A stretch of DNA of 57,873 nucleotides from Pseudoselenomonas ruminantium (lineage in GTDB: Bacteria > Bacillota > Negativicutes > Selenomonadales > Selenomonadaceae). Shown here piece by piece: positions 8,801 through 17,940 of the stretch. The stretch spans positions 1 to 57,873 of the forward strand of contig NZ_FNJQ01000024.1 in the NCBI RefSeq assembly GCF_900104055.1, read 5' to 3'. A program made the position numbers and the translations under genes. The notes beneath the pieces were generated by a model. The model saw nothing but the letters and a program-made list of their open reading frames with translations. It was not told the DNA's origin and ran no database searches. Every line of letters begins with the position of its first letter. Within the stretch, counting starts at the first letter, position 1.

Positions 8801-9265
8801 TCAGTCTCTGCTAATTCCCAATTTTTCCATAACGAAGCGCTGTTCCGCTTCCATCTCTTCACGTTCCTCATCTTCCATATGGTCATAACCCAAAAGATGC
8901 AGCATGCCATGTACGGTCAGGAATGCCACTTCCCGGCGCACGCTGTGGCCGTAATCGGCAGCCTGCTCCTCGGCCCGTTCCAGGGAGATGATCAGATCGC
9001 CCAGCATATTGATTTCACTGCCGCCGACCACCTCCGGCTCCTCGCTTTCGTTGAACGCAAAGGAGATGACGTCCGTGGGACGATCCACCCCGCGGTATTC
9101 CCGATTGATTACATGGATATGCTCGTTGTCCGTGAGCGTCACACTGACTTCACTGTTTTCGACGCCATAAAGTTTGCCCACCGTTTCGATGGCCGTGCGG
9201 ATATTCGCAATGTATTCTTCCGGAACCTGTAAATCTTCCGGTTCGCTAGTGATGATGATTTCCAT
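8801..9265 (-). CDS. ybeY: Endoribonuclease YbeY
   Basis: Zinc-dependent single-strand endoribonuclease involved in 16S 3' end maturation and ribosome quality control. The product is 154 aa with the diagnostic HGMLHLLGYDH metal-binding motif near residue 115. The ATG at 9265 is chosen because it gives the family N terminus (MEIIITSE) and follows AGGA. A longer upstream reading is lysine/arginine-rich and overlaps phoH. It starts 1 nt after the phoH stop. Confidence 0.95.
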   Translation of the reverse strand: MEIIITSEPEDLQVPEEYIANIRTAIETVGKLYGVENSEVSVTLTDNEHIHVINREYRGVDRPTDVISFAFNESEEPEVVGGSEINMLGDLIISLERAEEQAADYGHSVRREVAFLTVHGMLHLLGYDHMEDEEREEMEAEQRFVMEKLGISRD

Positions 9266-9266
9266 G

Positions 9267-10271
9267 TTACTGTTCCTGTTTCGCCTTTTCTTTCTCTTTT
9301 TCAGCCTTGCGCTTCTCTTCGTAAGCACCATATGCCTCGACAATGCGAGTTACGACTTCGTGGCGGATGACATCCAGCGGTGCCAGCCGCACAATGCCCA
9401 CTCCCTTGACGTTTTCGAGCACTTTGGCCGCTTCCCTGAGGCCGGACGTCACGCCCCGCGGCAAGTCCACCTGACCTAAATCGCCCGTGACCACCATGCG
9501 CGAGCCAAAGCCCAGACGCGTCAGGAACATCTTCATCTGCTTGTCCGTGGTATTCTGCGCTTCGTCCAAAATGATAAAGGCATCTTCCAAAGTGCGGCCG
9601 CGCATATAGGCCAGTGGCGCAATCTCGATAAAGCCCTTGGCCATGAATTTCGTATAGGTGTCCTGACCTAAGATATCCTGCAGGGCATCATAAAGCGGAC
9701 GCAGATAAGGATCCACCTTGTCCTGCAGATCCCCGGGCAAGAAGCCCAGACGTTCCCCGGCTTCCACCGCCGGACGCGTCAGGATGATCTTGCGCACCTC
9801 GCGGTTGCGCAGCGCCGCCACGGCCATCACCACGGCTAAGTACGTCTTGCCGGTGCCGGCCGGACCAATGCCAAAGGTGATGGAATTCCGGCGGATGGTA
9901 TCCAGATAGCGCCGCTGTCCCAGTGTCTTTGGGCGCACGTGCCTGCCCCGGGCCGTGACGAGGATCGTATCTCCAAACAGGGTATGCAGAGCCTCGCCCT
10001 TGCCGCCCTTAACGAGCCCGATACCATAACGCACCTCATGCATGGTGATAGTCGTGCCCTGCCGATAGAGATAGAGGAGCTCCTCCATCACCTTGGCCGC
10101 CATCTCCACCTGCGCACCCTCACCGAGGATTTCCACCTGCGTGCCCCGGCTGATAAACTGGCAGTCAAACTCGCTGCGGAATACCTGTAAAAACTCATCG
10201 CCCTCGCCCAGAAGAGCGAAGGCTTCATGATTGTCCTGAAAAATAATTTTCCGTTCTAATGCCTGCTGCAA
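9267..10271 (-). CDS. phoH: PhoH-like ATPase
   Basis: Cytoplasmic ATPase of the PhoH/YbeZ family, linked to YbeY and RNA metabolism. Walker A GPAGTGKT is near residue 138 and a Walker B-type ILDEAQN near 235. The C terminus is a charged lysine/glutamate tail. Initiation is at a TTG (10271) preceded by AGAGGTGA; no ATG is well placed. Length of 334 aa is normal. First of a phoH-ybeY-era-DUF502-recO string. Confidence 0.93.
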   Translation of the reverse strand: MQQALERKIIFQDNHEAFALLGEGDEFLQVFRSEFDCQFISRGTQVEILGEGAQVEMAAKVMEELLYLYRQGTTITMHEVRYGIGLVKGGKGEALHTLFGDTILVTARGRHVRPKTLGQRRYLDTIRRNSITFGIGPAGTGKTYLAVVMAVAALRNREVRKIILTRPAVEAGERLGFLPGDLQDKVDPYLRPLYDALQDILGQDTYTKFMAKGFIEIAPLAYMRGRTLEDAFIILDEAQNTTDKQMKMFLTRLGFGSRMVVTGDLGQVDLPRGVTSGLREAAKVLENVKGVGIVRLAPLDVIRHEVVTRIVEAYGAYEEKRKAEKEKEKAKQEQ

Positions 10272-10302
10272 AAAATCTGTTCACCTCTAGCATATTAGCA
10301 AA

Positions 10303-11208
10303 TCAATCTGCGATATATCTCGCATTGTACTTTTCAATCATCTTTTCCGGCTTGTAAGACTCCTTGGCCTTGCGCAAACCTTCCTGCCCCATATCTTCCT
10401 CGCGGTTGATATAGGTCATGCCGCTCCACTCATGCTCAATAAAGCCCTGATTGATGGCCGGGTAAGCTCCCCGGATATTGGGATCGGCTTTTTCCACATG
10501 CACCACCACGGAGTCACGGTTGAGCTGTTCCCCGAAGGTAAAGGCGATAATCCTGCCATGCAGGCAGATTGCACCGCCTTTGAGCTGGAAGTAATCCCAA
10601 TCCTCGAAAAGTTCCAGGATTGCATCCCGTTCCCAGGGAATGAATTTCGAATCCGGCATGGCCTCGATATGAGCCGCATACCACTTCTCGAGTTCAGCCT
10701 TGCAGGCAGGCAGGATTGCCGGCGTGATCTTCATATACTCCGCCTCGGGGTAAAGCTTCCGGAAGGCATTCAAATGATTCTTCTTGGAATGCAGCTTACG
10801 CCCGGCGAGAGTGATGAGCTTGTCGGCCAGATAGACATAGTCAAAATTATCCCGGTCAGACTGGATGTCAAAAGCCCCGGGATAGCGTTCCGCCAGAAAA
10901 TCCGCAAAATTTTTCTCGATGCCCGTGAAGTATAAAGCCGTCCCCTGCTCGGCAAAATAAGCACGCAGCGTTGCAACTGCTTCTTCCCAGCGGGACGAAG
11001 CACAGACCGGCTGCAGGGCATAGAGCACGCCTTCCCATTCACAGGTCAGATAAAGGATTTCTCCCTGTTCTGCATGTTTTACCTTATAGGGCTTGCGCCA
11101 CATAAAAAGATTAGTGAAATTAAAATGAGAATTCTCATAGTAACCACTGCGATAATATCGATCCAATAAATTTTTGTCATCTTTAGTTAATGTTTGGAAA
11201 ATAATAAT
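10303..11208 (-). CDS. DUF2156 (GNAT-like) protein with proposed ATT start
   Basis: Protein of the DUF2156 fold, which resembles the C-terminal aminoacyl-transferase domain of phosphatidylglycerol lysyltransferases. Typical features are YENSHFNFTNLFMWRK near the N terminus, KKNHLNAFRK in the middle and INREEDMGQEGLRKAKESYKP near the end. The usual family N terminus is encoded only if reading begins at ATT 11208, which has AGGAGG exactly 6 nt upstream. The downstream TTG at 11166 has no ribosome site and would cut 14 conserved-looking residues. Product 301 aa from ATT. Function is unproven; it lies just upstream of phoH. Confidence 0.75.
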   Translation of the reverse strand: MIIFQTLTKDDKNLLDRYYRSGYYENSHFNFTNLFMWRKPYKVKHAEQGEILYLTCEWEGVLYALQPVCASSRWEEAVATLRAYFAEQGTALYFTGIEKNFADFLAERYPGAFDIQSDRDNFDYVYLADKLITLAGRKLHSKKNHLNAFRKLYPEAEYMKITPAILPACKAELEKWYAAHIEAMPDSKFIPWERDAILELFEDWDYFQLKGGAICLHGRIIAFTFGEQLNRDSVVVHVEKADPNIRGAYPAINQGFIEHEWSGMTYINREEDMGQEGLRKAKESYKPEKMIEKYNARYIAD

Positions 11209-11282
11209 ATTCAGCCTCCTATTGAAAATGGCTTTCTATTATCCATTATAGATGACCTGTCAACACTTAGCCGTGACCTTGG

Positions 11283-11666
11283 TCACGCAAGCTTCTTTTG
11301 GCCGCAGGTTTCCTCAGCTGCTGCCACCACTTCTTCCAGGGAGCCGCCATTGGCTGCTACGACAGCCGCCCGCATTGTGCCTTCAAGCAGCGGACAGTCT
11401 GCCATGCGCACGGCATCGTCCTTGAGGTTTTCCAGCACCAGTTCCGTAGTCATGATGGCACTGCCCATATCCATGATGACCACAGCGCCATCACGGCCAC
11501 AAACCAGTTCCACCGCTTCACTGATTTTCTCATAACTTGTACCCATAATGCCGTCCTCGAGGCCTCCTGCCACGGCAATCTGCACATTATGGGCCATCAT
11601 CTCGGCCATTTCCTTGATGCCTTCGGCAATCTTTACATTATGGGATACCACAACAATCCCTACCAA
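11283..11666 (-). CDS. dhaM: PTS-dependent dihydroxyacetone kinase phosphotransferase subunit DhaM
   Basis: EIIA-mannose-like phosphocarrier that passes phosphate from HPr to the DhaL-ADP complex of PTS-type dihydroxyacetone kinase. The active histidine is in IVVVSHNVKIAEG near residue 9, and AAVVAANGG matches the family's later core. TTG at 11666 is preferred: GGAGGAGGT lies 7 nt upstream and the result (VGIVVVSH) matches the family N terminus. Product 127 aa. dhaK and dhaL are not in this window, so it is an orphan here; it may have another partner. Confidence 0.82.
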   Translation of the reverse strand: MVGIVVVSHNVKIAEGIKEMAEMMAHNVQIAVAGGLEDGIMGTSYEKISEAVELVCGRDGAVVIMDMGSAIMTTELVLENLKDDAVRMADCPLLEGTMRAAVVAANGGSLEEVVAAAEETCGQKKLA

Positions 11667-11744
11667 AATGAATACCTCCTCCAATAGGTAAATGCGGCCA
11701 GCTATAAATAGACCGACCGCACACCTGTTATTTTATTGTAAATC

Positions 11745-14700
11745 TTAGCTGTAGTAAGCTACGCCAGCCTCAAAGAGCTGCTGGTCTTTCTCACCCGGCA
11801 CATTGCGGGCGATGTCCTGTCCGATACGCTCGGAATGTCCCATCTTACCCAGTACCCGGCCATCGGGGCTCGTGATGCCCTCCACGGCGCTGACGGAACC
11901 ATTGGGGTTATAGGGAATGAACAAGGACGGATTTCCCTGCTCGTCCACATACTGAGTGGCAATCTGACCGCGCACCCGCATGGAGGCAAGAACTTCCTTA
12001 TCGGCAACAAAGCGTCCTTCACCATGGGAAACTGCAATGGTATGGATATCCCCCACATTCACATTGTTGAACCACGGGGAAAGATTGGATACCACCTTAG
12101 TCTTGACCATGCAGGAAACATGCCGACCTATGTTATTATACGTCAAAGTTGGCGAACTGTCTACCAAATCACGAATTTCTCCGTATGGAACAAGTCCCAG
12201 TTTGATCAAAGCCTGGAAACCATTACAGATACCGAGCATCAAACCATCGCGTTTGAACAGCAGTTTGTGGACTTCTTCCTTGATGCGGGGATTGCGGAAC
12301 ATGGCCGCAATGAACTTGCCGGAACCATCCGGTTCGTCACCGCCGCTGAAGCCGCCCGGCAGCATGATGATGTTGGCATCCTTGATGCCCTTGACGATGG
12401 CTTCGACAGACTCCTCAACAGCATGCGGCGTCAGGTTGCGCACCACCAGCGTTTCCGCTTCGGCGCCAGCCCGCTGCCAGGCTCTTGCCGAATCGTATTC
12501 ACAGTTCGTGCCCGGGAATACGGGGATAAAGACCTTCGGTTTAGCAATCTTGATCTGATTGCGGATGGCGTTGCCCTTGGTATAGGTCATATCGACAGCT
12601 CTGTCCTTGCTGTACTGCTTCACCTGCGTCGGGAAAATCTTCTCGAGCGGCTTGGTGTAAGCCGTTTCGATATCCGCCAACATGATGACCGTATCGTCGC
12701 AAACCACGCTCGGTCCATCGGTGGTTTCGCCGAGTTCCTGGCAGCCAGCCTGCTGCAGGAGTTCGGCCAGTTTTTCCGAAGCGGCCACTTCCAAAATCAG
12801 CGCACCATAATCCGGCGTAAAGAGCTTGCTCTTGCTCATGGACTTTGTGAACTTGAAGCCCACACCATTACCGAGCACCATCTTGGACACGGCAGCGGCG
12901 ATACCGCCTACGCCAATGCTCTGAGCGGCAAAGACGCGGTGTTTTTCCATGAGGTCCGTGACCATGGACCAGTTCTCGCGCATCTTCGGGAAATCGGGCA
13001 GATCCTGCGCATCCTTCGGCGCCGGTACCAAGTATACCTTGTTGCCGGGGTATTTGAATTCCGGTGATACGGCATCGTCAGCCTTGAGCACATCCACGGC
13101 AAAAGCAGCCAGCGTAGGCGGTACATGGATGTCTTCAAACGTGCCGGACATGGAGTCCTTGCCGCCGATGGCCGGAATCTCCAGTTCGTGCTGAGCCCAG
13201 AGCGCACCTAAGAGAGCAGCGAAGGGCTTACCCCATTTGACTTCATCCTTGCCCAGGCTCTCGAAATATTCCTGGAAGGTCAGACGGATCTTGTCCGCAC
13301 GGCCGCCCAGAGCGACCATCTTAGCCGCAGCTTCAACCACAGCATAGAGCGCGCCATGGAAGGGGCTCCATTCCGTCAAAGCCGGATTGAGGCCGAAGGT
13401 CATGGCCGTAGCTGTATTGGTCTCTGCACCTTCTACCGGCAGTTTAGCTACCATGCCTTCTGCCGGCGTCAGCTGGCGCTTGCCGCCGAAGGGCATCAGT
13501 ACCGTGTTGCCGCCAATCGTGGAGTCAAAGCGCTCAGCCAAGCCCTTCTGGCTGCAGACATTGAGGTCCTGCAGATTCCTGAGCCAAAGCTGTTCGAGAT
13601 CAGCCTTATCATCCTGCAGTGCCTGGGGAATCTCATGCAGATAACGCTGCTTTTCATCCGGGCAGGTGATTCTGGCCTTTACGTGCTGGCGCACGCCGTT
13701 GGTATCGAGGAACTTGCGGTTCATCTGTACGATTGCCTTGCCCCGCCATTTCATGATCAGGCGCGGTTCCTGGGTGATTTCGGCTACCTTGGTTGCTTCG
13801 AGGTTTTCGGCATCAGCCAGTTTGGCAAAACGTTCCAGATGTTCCGGACGGATGACGACCGCCATGCGCTCCTGGGATTCGGAGATAGCCAGTTCCGTGC
13901 CATCGAGGCCTTTGTACTTCTTCTTGACTGCATCGAGGTTGATAGTCAGGCCCGGCGCCAATTCACCGATGGCCACGGCCACGCCGCCCGCACCGAAGTC
14001 ATTGCAACGCTTGATCATGCGGCTGACTTCCGGATTGCGGAACAGGCGCTGGATCTTGCGTTCCGTCGGCGGATTGCCCTTCTGCACTTCAGCACCGCAG
14101 GAGGTCAGGGATTCTTCCGTATGTTCCTTGGAGGAACCCGTAGCACCGCCACAGCCATCACGCCCCGTACGGCCGCCTACGAGCACGACGATATCGCCGG
14201 CCAGCGGACGCTCACGCACGACATTTTCCTTCGGAGCGGCTGCGATGACAGCACCGATTTCCATGCGCTTGGCCATATAGCCTTCATGATAGACTTCGCG
14301 TACCTGACCGGTCGCCAGACCAATCTGATTGCCATAAGCAGAGTAACCGGCAGCTGCGCCCAACGTGATCTTCTTCTGGGGCAGCTTGCCCGGCAGCGTG
14401 TCTTTCAAGAGACGGCGCGGATCTGCTGCACCGGTCACGCGCATAGCCTGATAGACATAGGAACGGCCAGACAGCGGATCGCGGATGGCACCGCCGAGGC
14501 AGGTTGCCGCACCACCGAAGGGCTCGATTTCCGTCGGATGGTTGTGGGTTTCGTTCTTGAACATCACAAGCCATTCCTCAGGCTTGCCGTCAATGTCGGC
14601 TTCCACCACGATGCTGCAGGCATTGATCTCCTCGGACTTGTCGAGGTCTTCGAGCTTGCCTTGACGGCGCAGGGCCTTCATGCCGATAACCGCGATATCC

Positions 14701-15524
14701 ATCAATGTTACATCGCGCTCTTCTCCGATGTAGAGCATATCGCGATAGTTCATGTATTTTGCATAAGCCTTGGACAGGCTCGGGCTGTAGTAGCCTTCAT
14801 CGATCTGCACCTCATCCACCGCCGTGGTAAAGGTCGTATGGCGGCAATGGTCAGACCAGTAAGTATCAATGACGCGAAGTTCCGTGATCGTCGGCGGGCG
14901 CTTTTCCGTATCTCGGAAGTAAATCTGACAGAAAGCCATATCGGCAAGGCTCATAGCAAAACCATGCTGACGCCAAAAGTCCTGCAAACCCTCGGCATCC
15001 AGATTGTTGAAGGTTTCCAGCACTTCAACATCGGCAGGTTCTTCATATTCGCTATGCAAGGAAGCAGGCTTAGCAAGGCTGGCTTCCCGGCTCTCCACCT
15101 TATTGATGCAATATTCCTTGATTTTCCCGAAGGTCTCCAGGTCGATATCGCCCACAATGACGATGACCTTGGCCACCCGGATTTCCGGACGTTCCTTTTG
15201 GGTAATCAGCTGCACGCACTGCGCGGCCGAATCCGCTGTCTGGTCATACTGTCCCGGCAGGAATTCCACAGCAAATACGCGGGAATTGGTGAACTTGGGC
15301 AGCTTTTCCTCATAGACAACATCTACCGGCGGTTCGGAGAAAACAACATTTTTCACCGCAGCGTATTCCGCATCGCTGAGCCCTTCAATATCGTAACGCT
15401 TGATGATGCGCACGGCCTTCAGCGCATCGAGGCGGAAGGTTTCCTTGAGGTCATCGCACAGCTGCTGGGCGGGAATATCAAAATATCCCTGTCGTTTTTC
15501 TACGAAAATTCTTCTAACAGTCAT
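11745..15524 (-). CDS. purL: Phosphoribosylformylglycinamidine synthase, single-chain
   Basis: Fourth step of purine synthesis: FGAR + glutamine + ATP to FGAM. This is the long form (1,259 aa) that fuses the PurS-like, PurL and PurQ parts. The synthase part includes HNHPTEIEPFGGAATCLGG and DFGAGGVAVAIGEL. The C-terminal class I glutaminase starts near residue 980 (FIPVFPGTNCEYD), with nucleophile cysteine in GICNGFQAL and the later SHGEGRF. ATG 15524 is chosen because it gives MTVRRIFVEKRQGYFD; the longer reading is a hydrophobic non-conserved stretch. It stands alone, with yhcH and its terminator upstream. Confidence 0.95.
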   Translation of the reverse strand: MTVRRIFVEKRQGYFDIPAQQLCDDLKETFRLDALKAVRIIKRYDIEGLSDAEYAAVKNVVFSEPPVDVVYEEKLPKFTNSRVFAVEFLPGQYDQTADSAAQCVQLITQKERPEIRVAKVIVIVGDIDLETFGKIKEYCINKVESREASLAKPASLHSEYEEPADVEVLETFNNLDAEGLQDFWRQHGFAMSLADMAFCQIYFRDTEKRPPTITELRVIDTYWSDHCRHTTFTTAVDEVQIDEGYYSPSLSKAYAKYMNYRDMLYIGEERDVTLMDIAVIGMKALRRQGKLEDLDKSEEINACSIVVEADIDGKPEEWLVMFKNETHNHPTEIEPFGGAATCLGGAIRDPLSGRSYVYQAMRVTGAADPRRLLKDTLPGKLPQKKITLGAAAGYSAYGNQIGLATGQVREVYHEGYMAKRMEIGAVIAAAPKENVVRERPLAGDIVVLVGGRTGRDGCGGATGSSKEHTEESLTSCGAEVQKGNPPTERKIQRLFRNPEVSRMIKRCNDFGAGGVAVAIGELAPGLTINLDAVKKKYKGLDGTELAISESQERMAVVIRPEHLERFAKLADAENLEATKVAEITQEPRLIMKWRGKAIVQMNRKFLDTNGVRQHVKARITCPDEKQRYLHEIPQALQDDKADLEQLWLRNLQDLNVCSQKGLAERFDSTIGGNTVLMPFGGKRQLTPAEGMVAKLPVEGAETNTATAMTFGLNPALTEWSPFHGALYAVVEAAAKMVALGGRADKIRLTFQEYFESLGKDEVKWGKPFAALLGALWAQHELEIPAIGGKDSMSGTFEDIHVPPTLAAFAVDVLKADDAVSPEFKYPGNKVYLVPAPKDAQDLPDFPKMRENWSMVTDLMEKHRVFAAQSIGVGGIAAAVSKMVLGNGVGFKFTKSMSKSKLFTPDYGALILEVAASEKLAELLQQAGCQELGETTDGPSVVCDDTVIMLADIETAYTKPLEKIFPTQVKQYSKDRAVDMTYTKGNAIRNQIKIAKPKVFIPVFPGTNCEYDSARAWQRAGAEAETLVVRNLTPHAVEESVEAIVKGIKDANIIMLPGGFSGGDEPDGSGKFIAAMFRNPRIKEEVHKLLFKRDGLMLGICNGFQALIKLGLVPYGEIRDLVDSSPTLTYNNIGRHVSCMVKTKVVSNLSPWFNNVNVGDIHTIAVSHGEGRFVADKEVLASMRVRGQIATQYVDEQGNPSLFIPYNPNGSVSAVEGITSPDGRVLGKMGHSERIGQDIARNVPGEKDQQLFEAGVAYYS

Positions 15525-15583
15525 GAACTTTCTTTTCCTCCAGACAATAAATAGAATAAATACATAAAGCTTTATATAGACAA

Positions 15584-15625
15584 ACAGGCATAGAGACACC
15601 TACGCAATAGTGTCTCTATGCCTGT
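15584..15625 (-). terminator. Terminator after yhcH
   Basis: Perfect stem ACAGGCATAGAGACA / TGTCTCTATGCCTGT with a 12-nt interior, followed on the minus strand by TTTGTCT. It lies 4 nt past the yhcH stop and upstream of purL. The uridine tract is short. Confidence 0.75.
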
Positions 15626-15628
15626 ATA

Positions 15629-16102
15629 TCACAAACTGTCAATGGCCACTTTCACGACCACTTTGGTTACCCTGCAGGATTCCTCTCCCACAGAAGCCTG
15701 GGGACGATGCACATCCTCAGGATAAAGCACGGCAAAACAGCCCGGCGAGAGCACGATGCTGCTATCGGGAACCAATGCCTTATAGAATGTCACATCCCGC
15801 TCCTCATCATAGGGAGCGCTTTCCTCTAAATCAGGGCTTAACGGGCACCAGCCCATAAACTCTTCTCCATCAACCATATACTGGATGTCCACGAATTTTC
15901 TGTGAGTCTCCGGCTTGCAATCATCCTCCGGACGGGTATTGTAGCGCTGCAGATTAGCAAAGCACTTATCGCCTTCAATGGGATACTTGCCGTCTTCCAT
16001 CTTGGTGAAATCATGCTCACGCAAAAACGCCAGTGCTTTTTGAATAATCGCCGGATAATCCACATGATTTTCATCGAGTGTATCCATACTGCCGATAATC
16101 AT
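15629..16102 (-). CDS. YhcH/YjgK/YiaL family protein
   Basis: Cupin-like protein of the YhcH/YjgK/YiaL (DUF386) family, whose members sit in sialic-acid and other sugar operons and may act on sugar anomers. The 157-aa length is typical. Recognisable parts are HRKFVDIQYMVDGEE and a C-terminal half with CFAVLYPEDVHRPQ, carrying the likely metal-binding histidines. A sugar operon is not present here, so the substrate cannot be named. It has its own promoter (16154-16182) and terminator. Confidence 0.85.
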   Translation of the reverse strand: MIIGSMDTLDENHVDYPAIIQKALAFLREHDFTKMEDGKYPIEGDKCFANLQRYNTRPEDDCKPETHRKFVDIQYMVDGEEFMGWCPLSPDLEESAPYDEERDVTFYKALVPDSSIVLSPGCFAVLYPEDVHRPQASVGEESCRVTKVVVKVAIDSL

Positions 16103-16153
16103 TTTCTAACCCACTCCCTGCTCACATAGTGATTCATAAATTCTTCCATAACC

Positions 16154-16182
16154 ATTTTACCTAAAACGCCTGTATTTGACAA
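16154..16182 (-). promoter_or_regulatory. Promoter of yhcH
   Basis: Minus strand TTGTCA (16177-16182), 17-nt spacer, TAAAAT (16154-16159), about 50 nt upstream of the yhcH ATG. Confidence 0.65.
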
Positions 16183-16204
16183 GTGCACAAAAGCAGAGAA
16201 ATCG

Positions 16205-17179
16205 TTATTTTTCATTGTTAAAATAATTTTGGATATCCGCTGTCACAGCAGCCAGCAGTTCAGCACCGGTCATTTCATCGGCCATATACCAATGGATATA
16301 GGGCATCTTGCGGTACCAGGTCAGCTGGCGCTTGGCAAAATGGCGGGTGCTCTTCTGAATCAGTTCTACAGCTTCTTCCCTGGTCATTTCCCCATTCAGC
16401 CAGGCGGCGGTCTCCTTGTAACCAATGCCCTGCATGGCCTGCATCTCCCGGGTAATCCCCTTGTCCAGCAGGCTTCTTACCTCCTGCTCCAGGCCGGCAG
16501 CAAACATGAGCTCCACGCGCTGATTGATGCGTGCATAAAGCCCCTGCCGTTCGCGGTTGAGCCCCACGACATAAACATCGTAGCAGAGGGAAGCCTCATC
16601 ATCTGCCCGGCTTTCCTTTGCGCGGGAAATCTGTTCCCCGCCGAAATGAGCCACCTCCAGCGCCCGGATTACCCGACGCAGGTTGTTGGCGTGGATTTCC
16701 TCCGCGGCCTGCGGATCGAGCTTGGCGAGCAATTGATGCACATATTCCTTTCCCCGCTCCTCGGCCAAAGCCGTCATTTCCTGCCGGAATTCGCTATGGT
16801 CGGCGGTTTCATTGAACTCATAGCCTTCCAGAAGCGCCTTGATATAGAGTCCGGTGCCACCGGCAATGATGGGAATCTTTCCCTGCTGGTTGAGCTTTGT
16901 AATCAGGCTTTGCGCTTCCCGCACGAAATCCGTCACATTGAAATTCTCCCAGGGTTCCAGATTATCCACGAGGTGATGCACGATACCCGCCCGTTCCACG
17001 ATTGTAGGTTTGGCCGAACCAATATCAAATCCCTTGTAAAAGAGCATGGAATCCCCGGAAATAATCTCCGTATCCAGTTTTTGAGCCAGCGCGATGGACA
17101 AATCCGTCTTGCCCACCGCCGTTGGCCCCAATATCACGATTAGTTTTTCTTTCTTATTTGTCTTATCCGTCATCTTCAC
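16205..17179 (-). CDS. miaA: tRNA dimethylallyltransferase MiaA
   Basis: Transfers a dimethylallyl group to A37 of tRNAs that read codons starting with U. Motifs: P-loop GPTAVGKTDLS, ISGDSMLFYKGFDIGSAKP, and GGTGLYIKALLEG. About 324 aa, the normal length. The first possible start is GTG 17179, overlapping the upstream hydrolase stop (GTGA); ATG 17173 is an equally possible start. Neither has a strong ribosome site, suggesting coupling with the upstream gene. Confidence 0.94.
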   Translation of the reverse strand: MKMTDKTNKKEKLIVILGPTAVGKTDLSIALAQKLDTEIISGDSMLFYKGFDIGSAKPTIVERAGIVHHLVDNLEPWENFNVTDFVREAQSLITKLNQQGKIPIIAGGTGLYIKALLEGYEFNETADHSEFRQEMTALAEERGKEYVHQLLAKLDPQAAEEIHANNLRRVIRALEVAHFGGEQISRAKESRADDEASLCYDVYVVGLNRERQGLYARINQRVELMFAAGLEQEVRSLLDKGITREMQAMQGIGYKETAAWLNGEMTREEAVELIQKSTRHFAKRQLTWYRKMPYIHWYMADEMTGAELLAAVTADIQNYFNNEK

Positions 17180-17850
17180 ATGGAAAGCGTGGCCCCGGGT
17201 TCTACGATATGAACCTCTGCCCGGGACATCGCTTCCGTAATCTCCTTATAATGGCGCACATCCTGATTGATGATAGGCCAGGTATTGTAGTGGACAGGAA
17301 TCACATGACGCGCATTCAAAAGCTGCGCCGCCATCGCTGCGTCCTCAAGCCCCATGGTGTAATTATCACCTACAGGCAGGATGGCATAGTCCAGATCATC
17401 CTTCTTGCCGATCAGCTGCATATCCGAGAACAACGCCGTATCACCGGCAAAATAAATCTTGAGTCCGCCCATATAGATCACATAGCCGCAGGCAATGCCG
17501 CCAGGCACACCGCTGCTGTGCTGGGCCAAGGTCATGCGCACCTTGCCGAAGGGCAGATTCAGCGAGCCGCCCAGATTCATGGGATGCTGCCGCAAACCTG
17601 GCACGCGCTCCTCGCAGACGCCCAGCACCTCTGGTATCCCCACCAGCTCGGCTCCGGTGCGGTCAGCAATCTCCGGCGCATCGCCCAAGTGATCCCCATG
17701 CGCATGGGTAATCAGGATAAAATCTGCATCCACATCTTCCGCCTTCACGGTCGCCTTGGGATTCCCTGTCAGGAACGGATCGCAGAGCACCTTGTACTTG
17801 CCATCGTCCAACAGGAAGCAGGCATGACCATAATAAGTAAAACGAACCAT
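17176..17850 (-). CDS. UPF0173 metal-dependent hydrolase
   Basis: Metallo-beta-lactamase-fold hydrolase of the UPF0173/YtkL group (224 aa). The zinc motif HAHGDHLGD is near residue 49, with FAGDTALFSD and PVHYNTWP supplying the further ligands. Substrate unknown. It overlaps miaA by 4 nt. The upstream region is shared with the divergent thiamine pyrophosphokinase gene and contains a 10-bp inverted repeat. Confidence 0.88.
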   Translation of the reverse strand: MVRFTYYGHACFLLDDGKYKVLCDPFLTGNPKATVKAEDVDADFILITHAHGDHLGDAPEIADRTGAELVGIPEVLGVCEERVPGLRQHPMNLGGSLNLPFGKVRMTLAQHSSGVPGGIACGYVIYMGGLKIYFAGDTALFSDMQLIGKKDDLDYAILPVGDNYTMGLEDAAMAAQLLNARHVIPVHYNTWPIINQDVRHYKEITEAMSRAEVHIVEPGATLSM

Positions 17851-17896
17851 CGCAAAAACTCCTCTCTACACAATTTGCCTGTAAACAATCTTCATG

Positions 17897-17924
17897 TTAT
17901 GCTATAGCTATCATTATAGCATAA
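17897..17924. promoter_or_regulatory. Inverted repeat in the divergent promoter region
   Basis: Perfect dyad TTATGCTATA - 8 nt - TATAGCATAA between the divergent hydrolase (minus) and thiamine pyrophosphokinase (plus) genes. Both arms resemble -10 boxes, so the site could combine two divergent promoters or act as an operator. Function inferred from position. Confidence 0.5.
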
Positions 17925-17940
17925 AATCGAGGGATTGTTT

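Noticed and set aside
11238-11263. A promoter TTGACA - TATAAT upstream of the DUF2156 gene
   Set aside because: The spacing to either candidate -10 box (7 or 14 nt) is too short for a standard sigma70-type promoter.
13356-15554. A 732-aa plus-strand reading frame opposite purL
   Set aside because: It is opposite the purL coding sequence and lacks any domain; typical of GC-rich antisense open frames.
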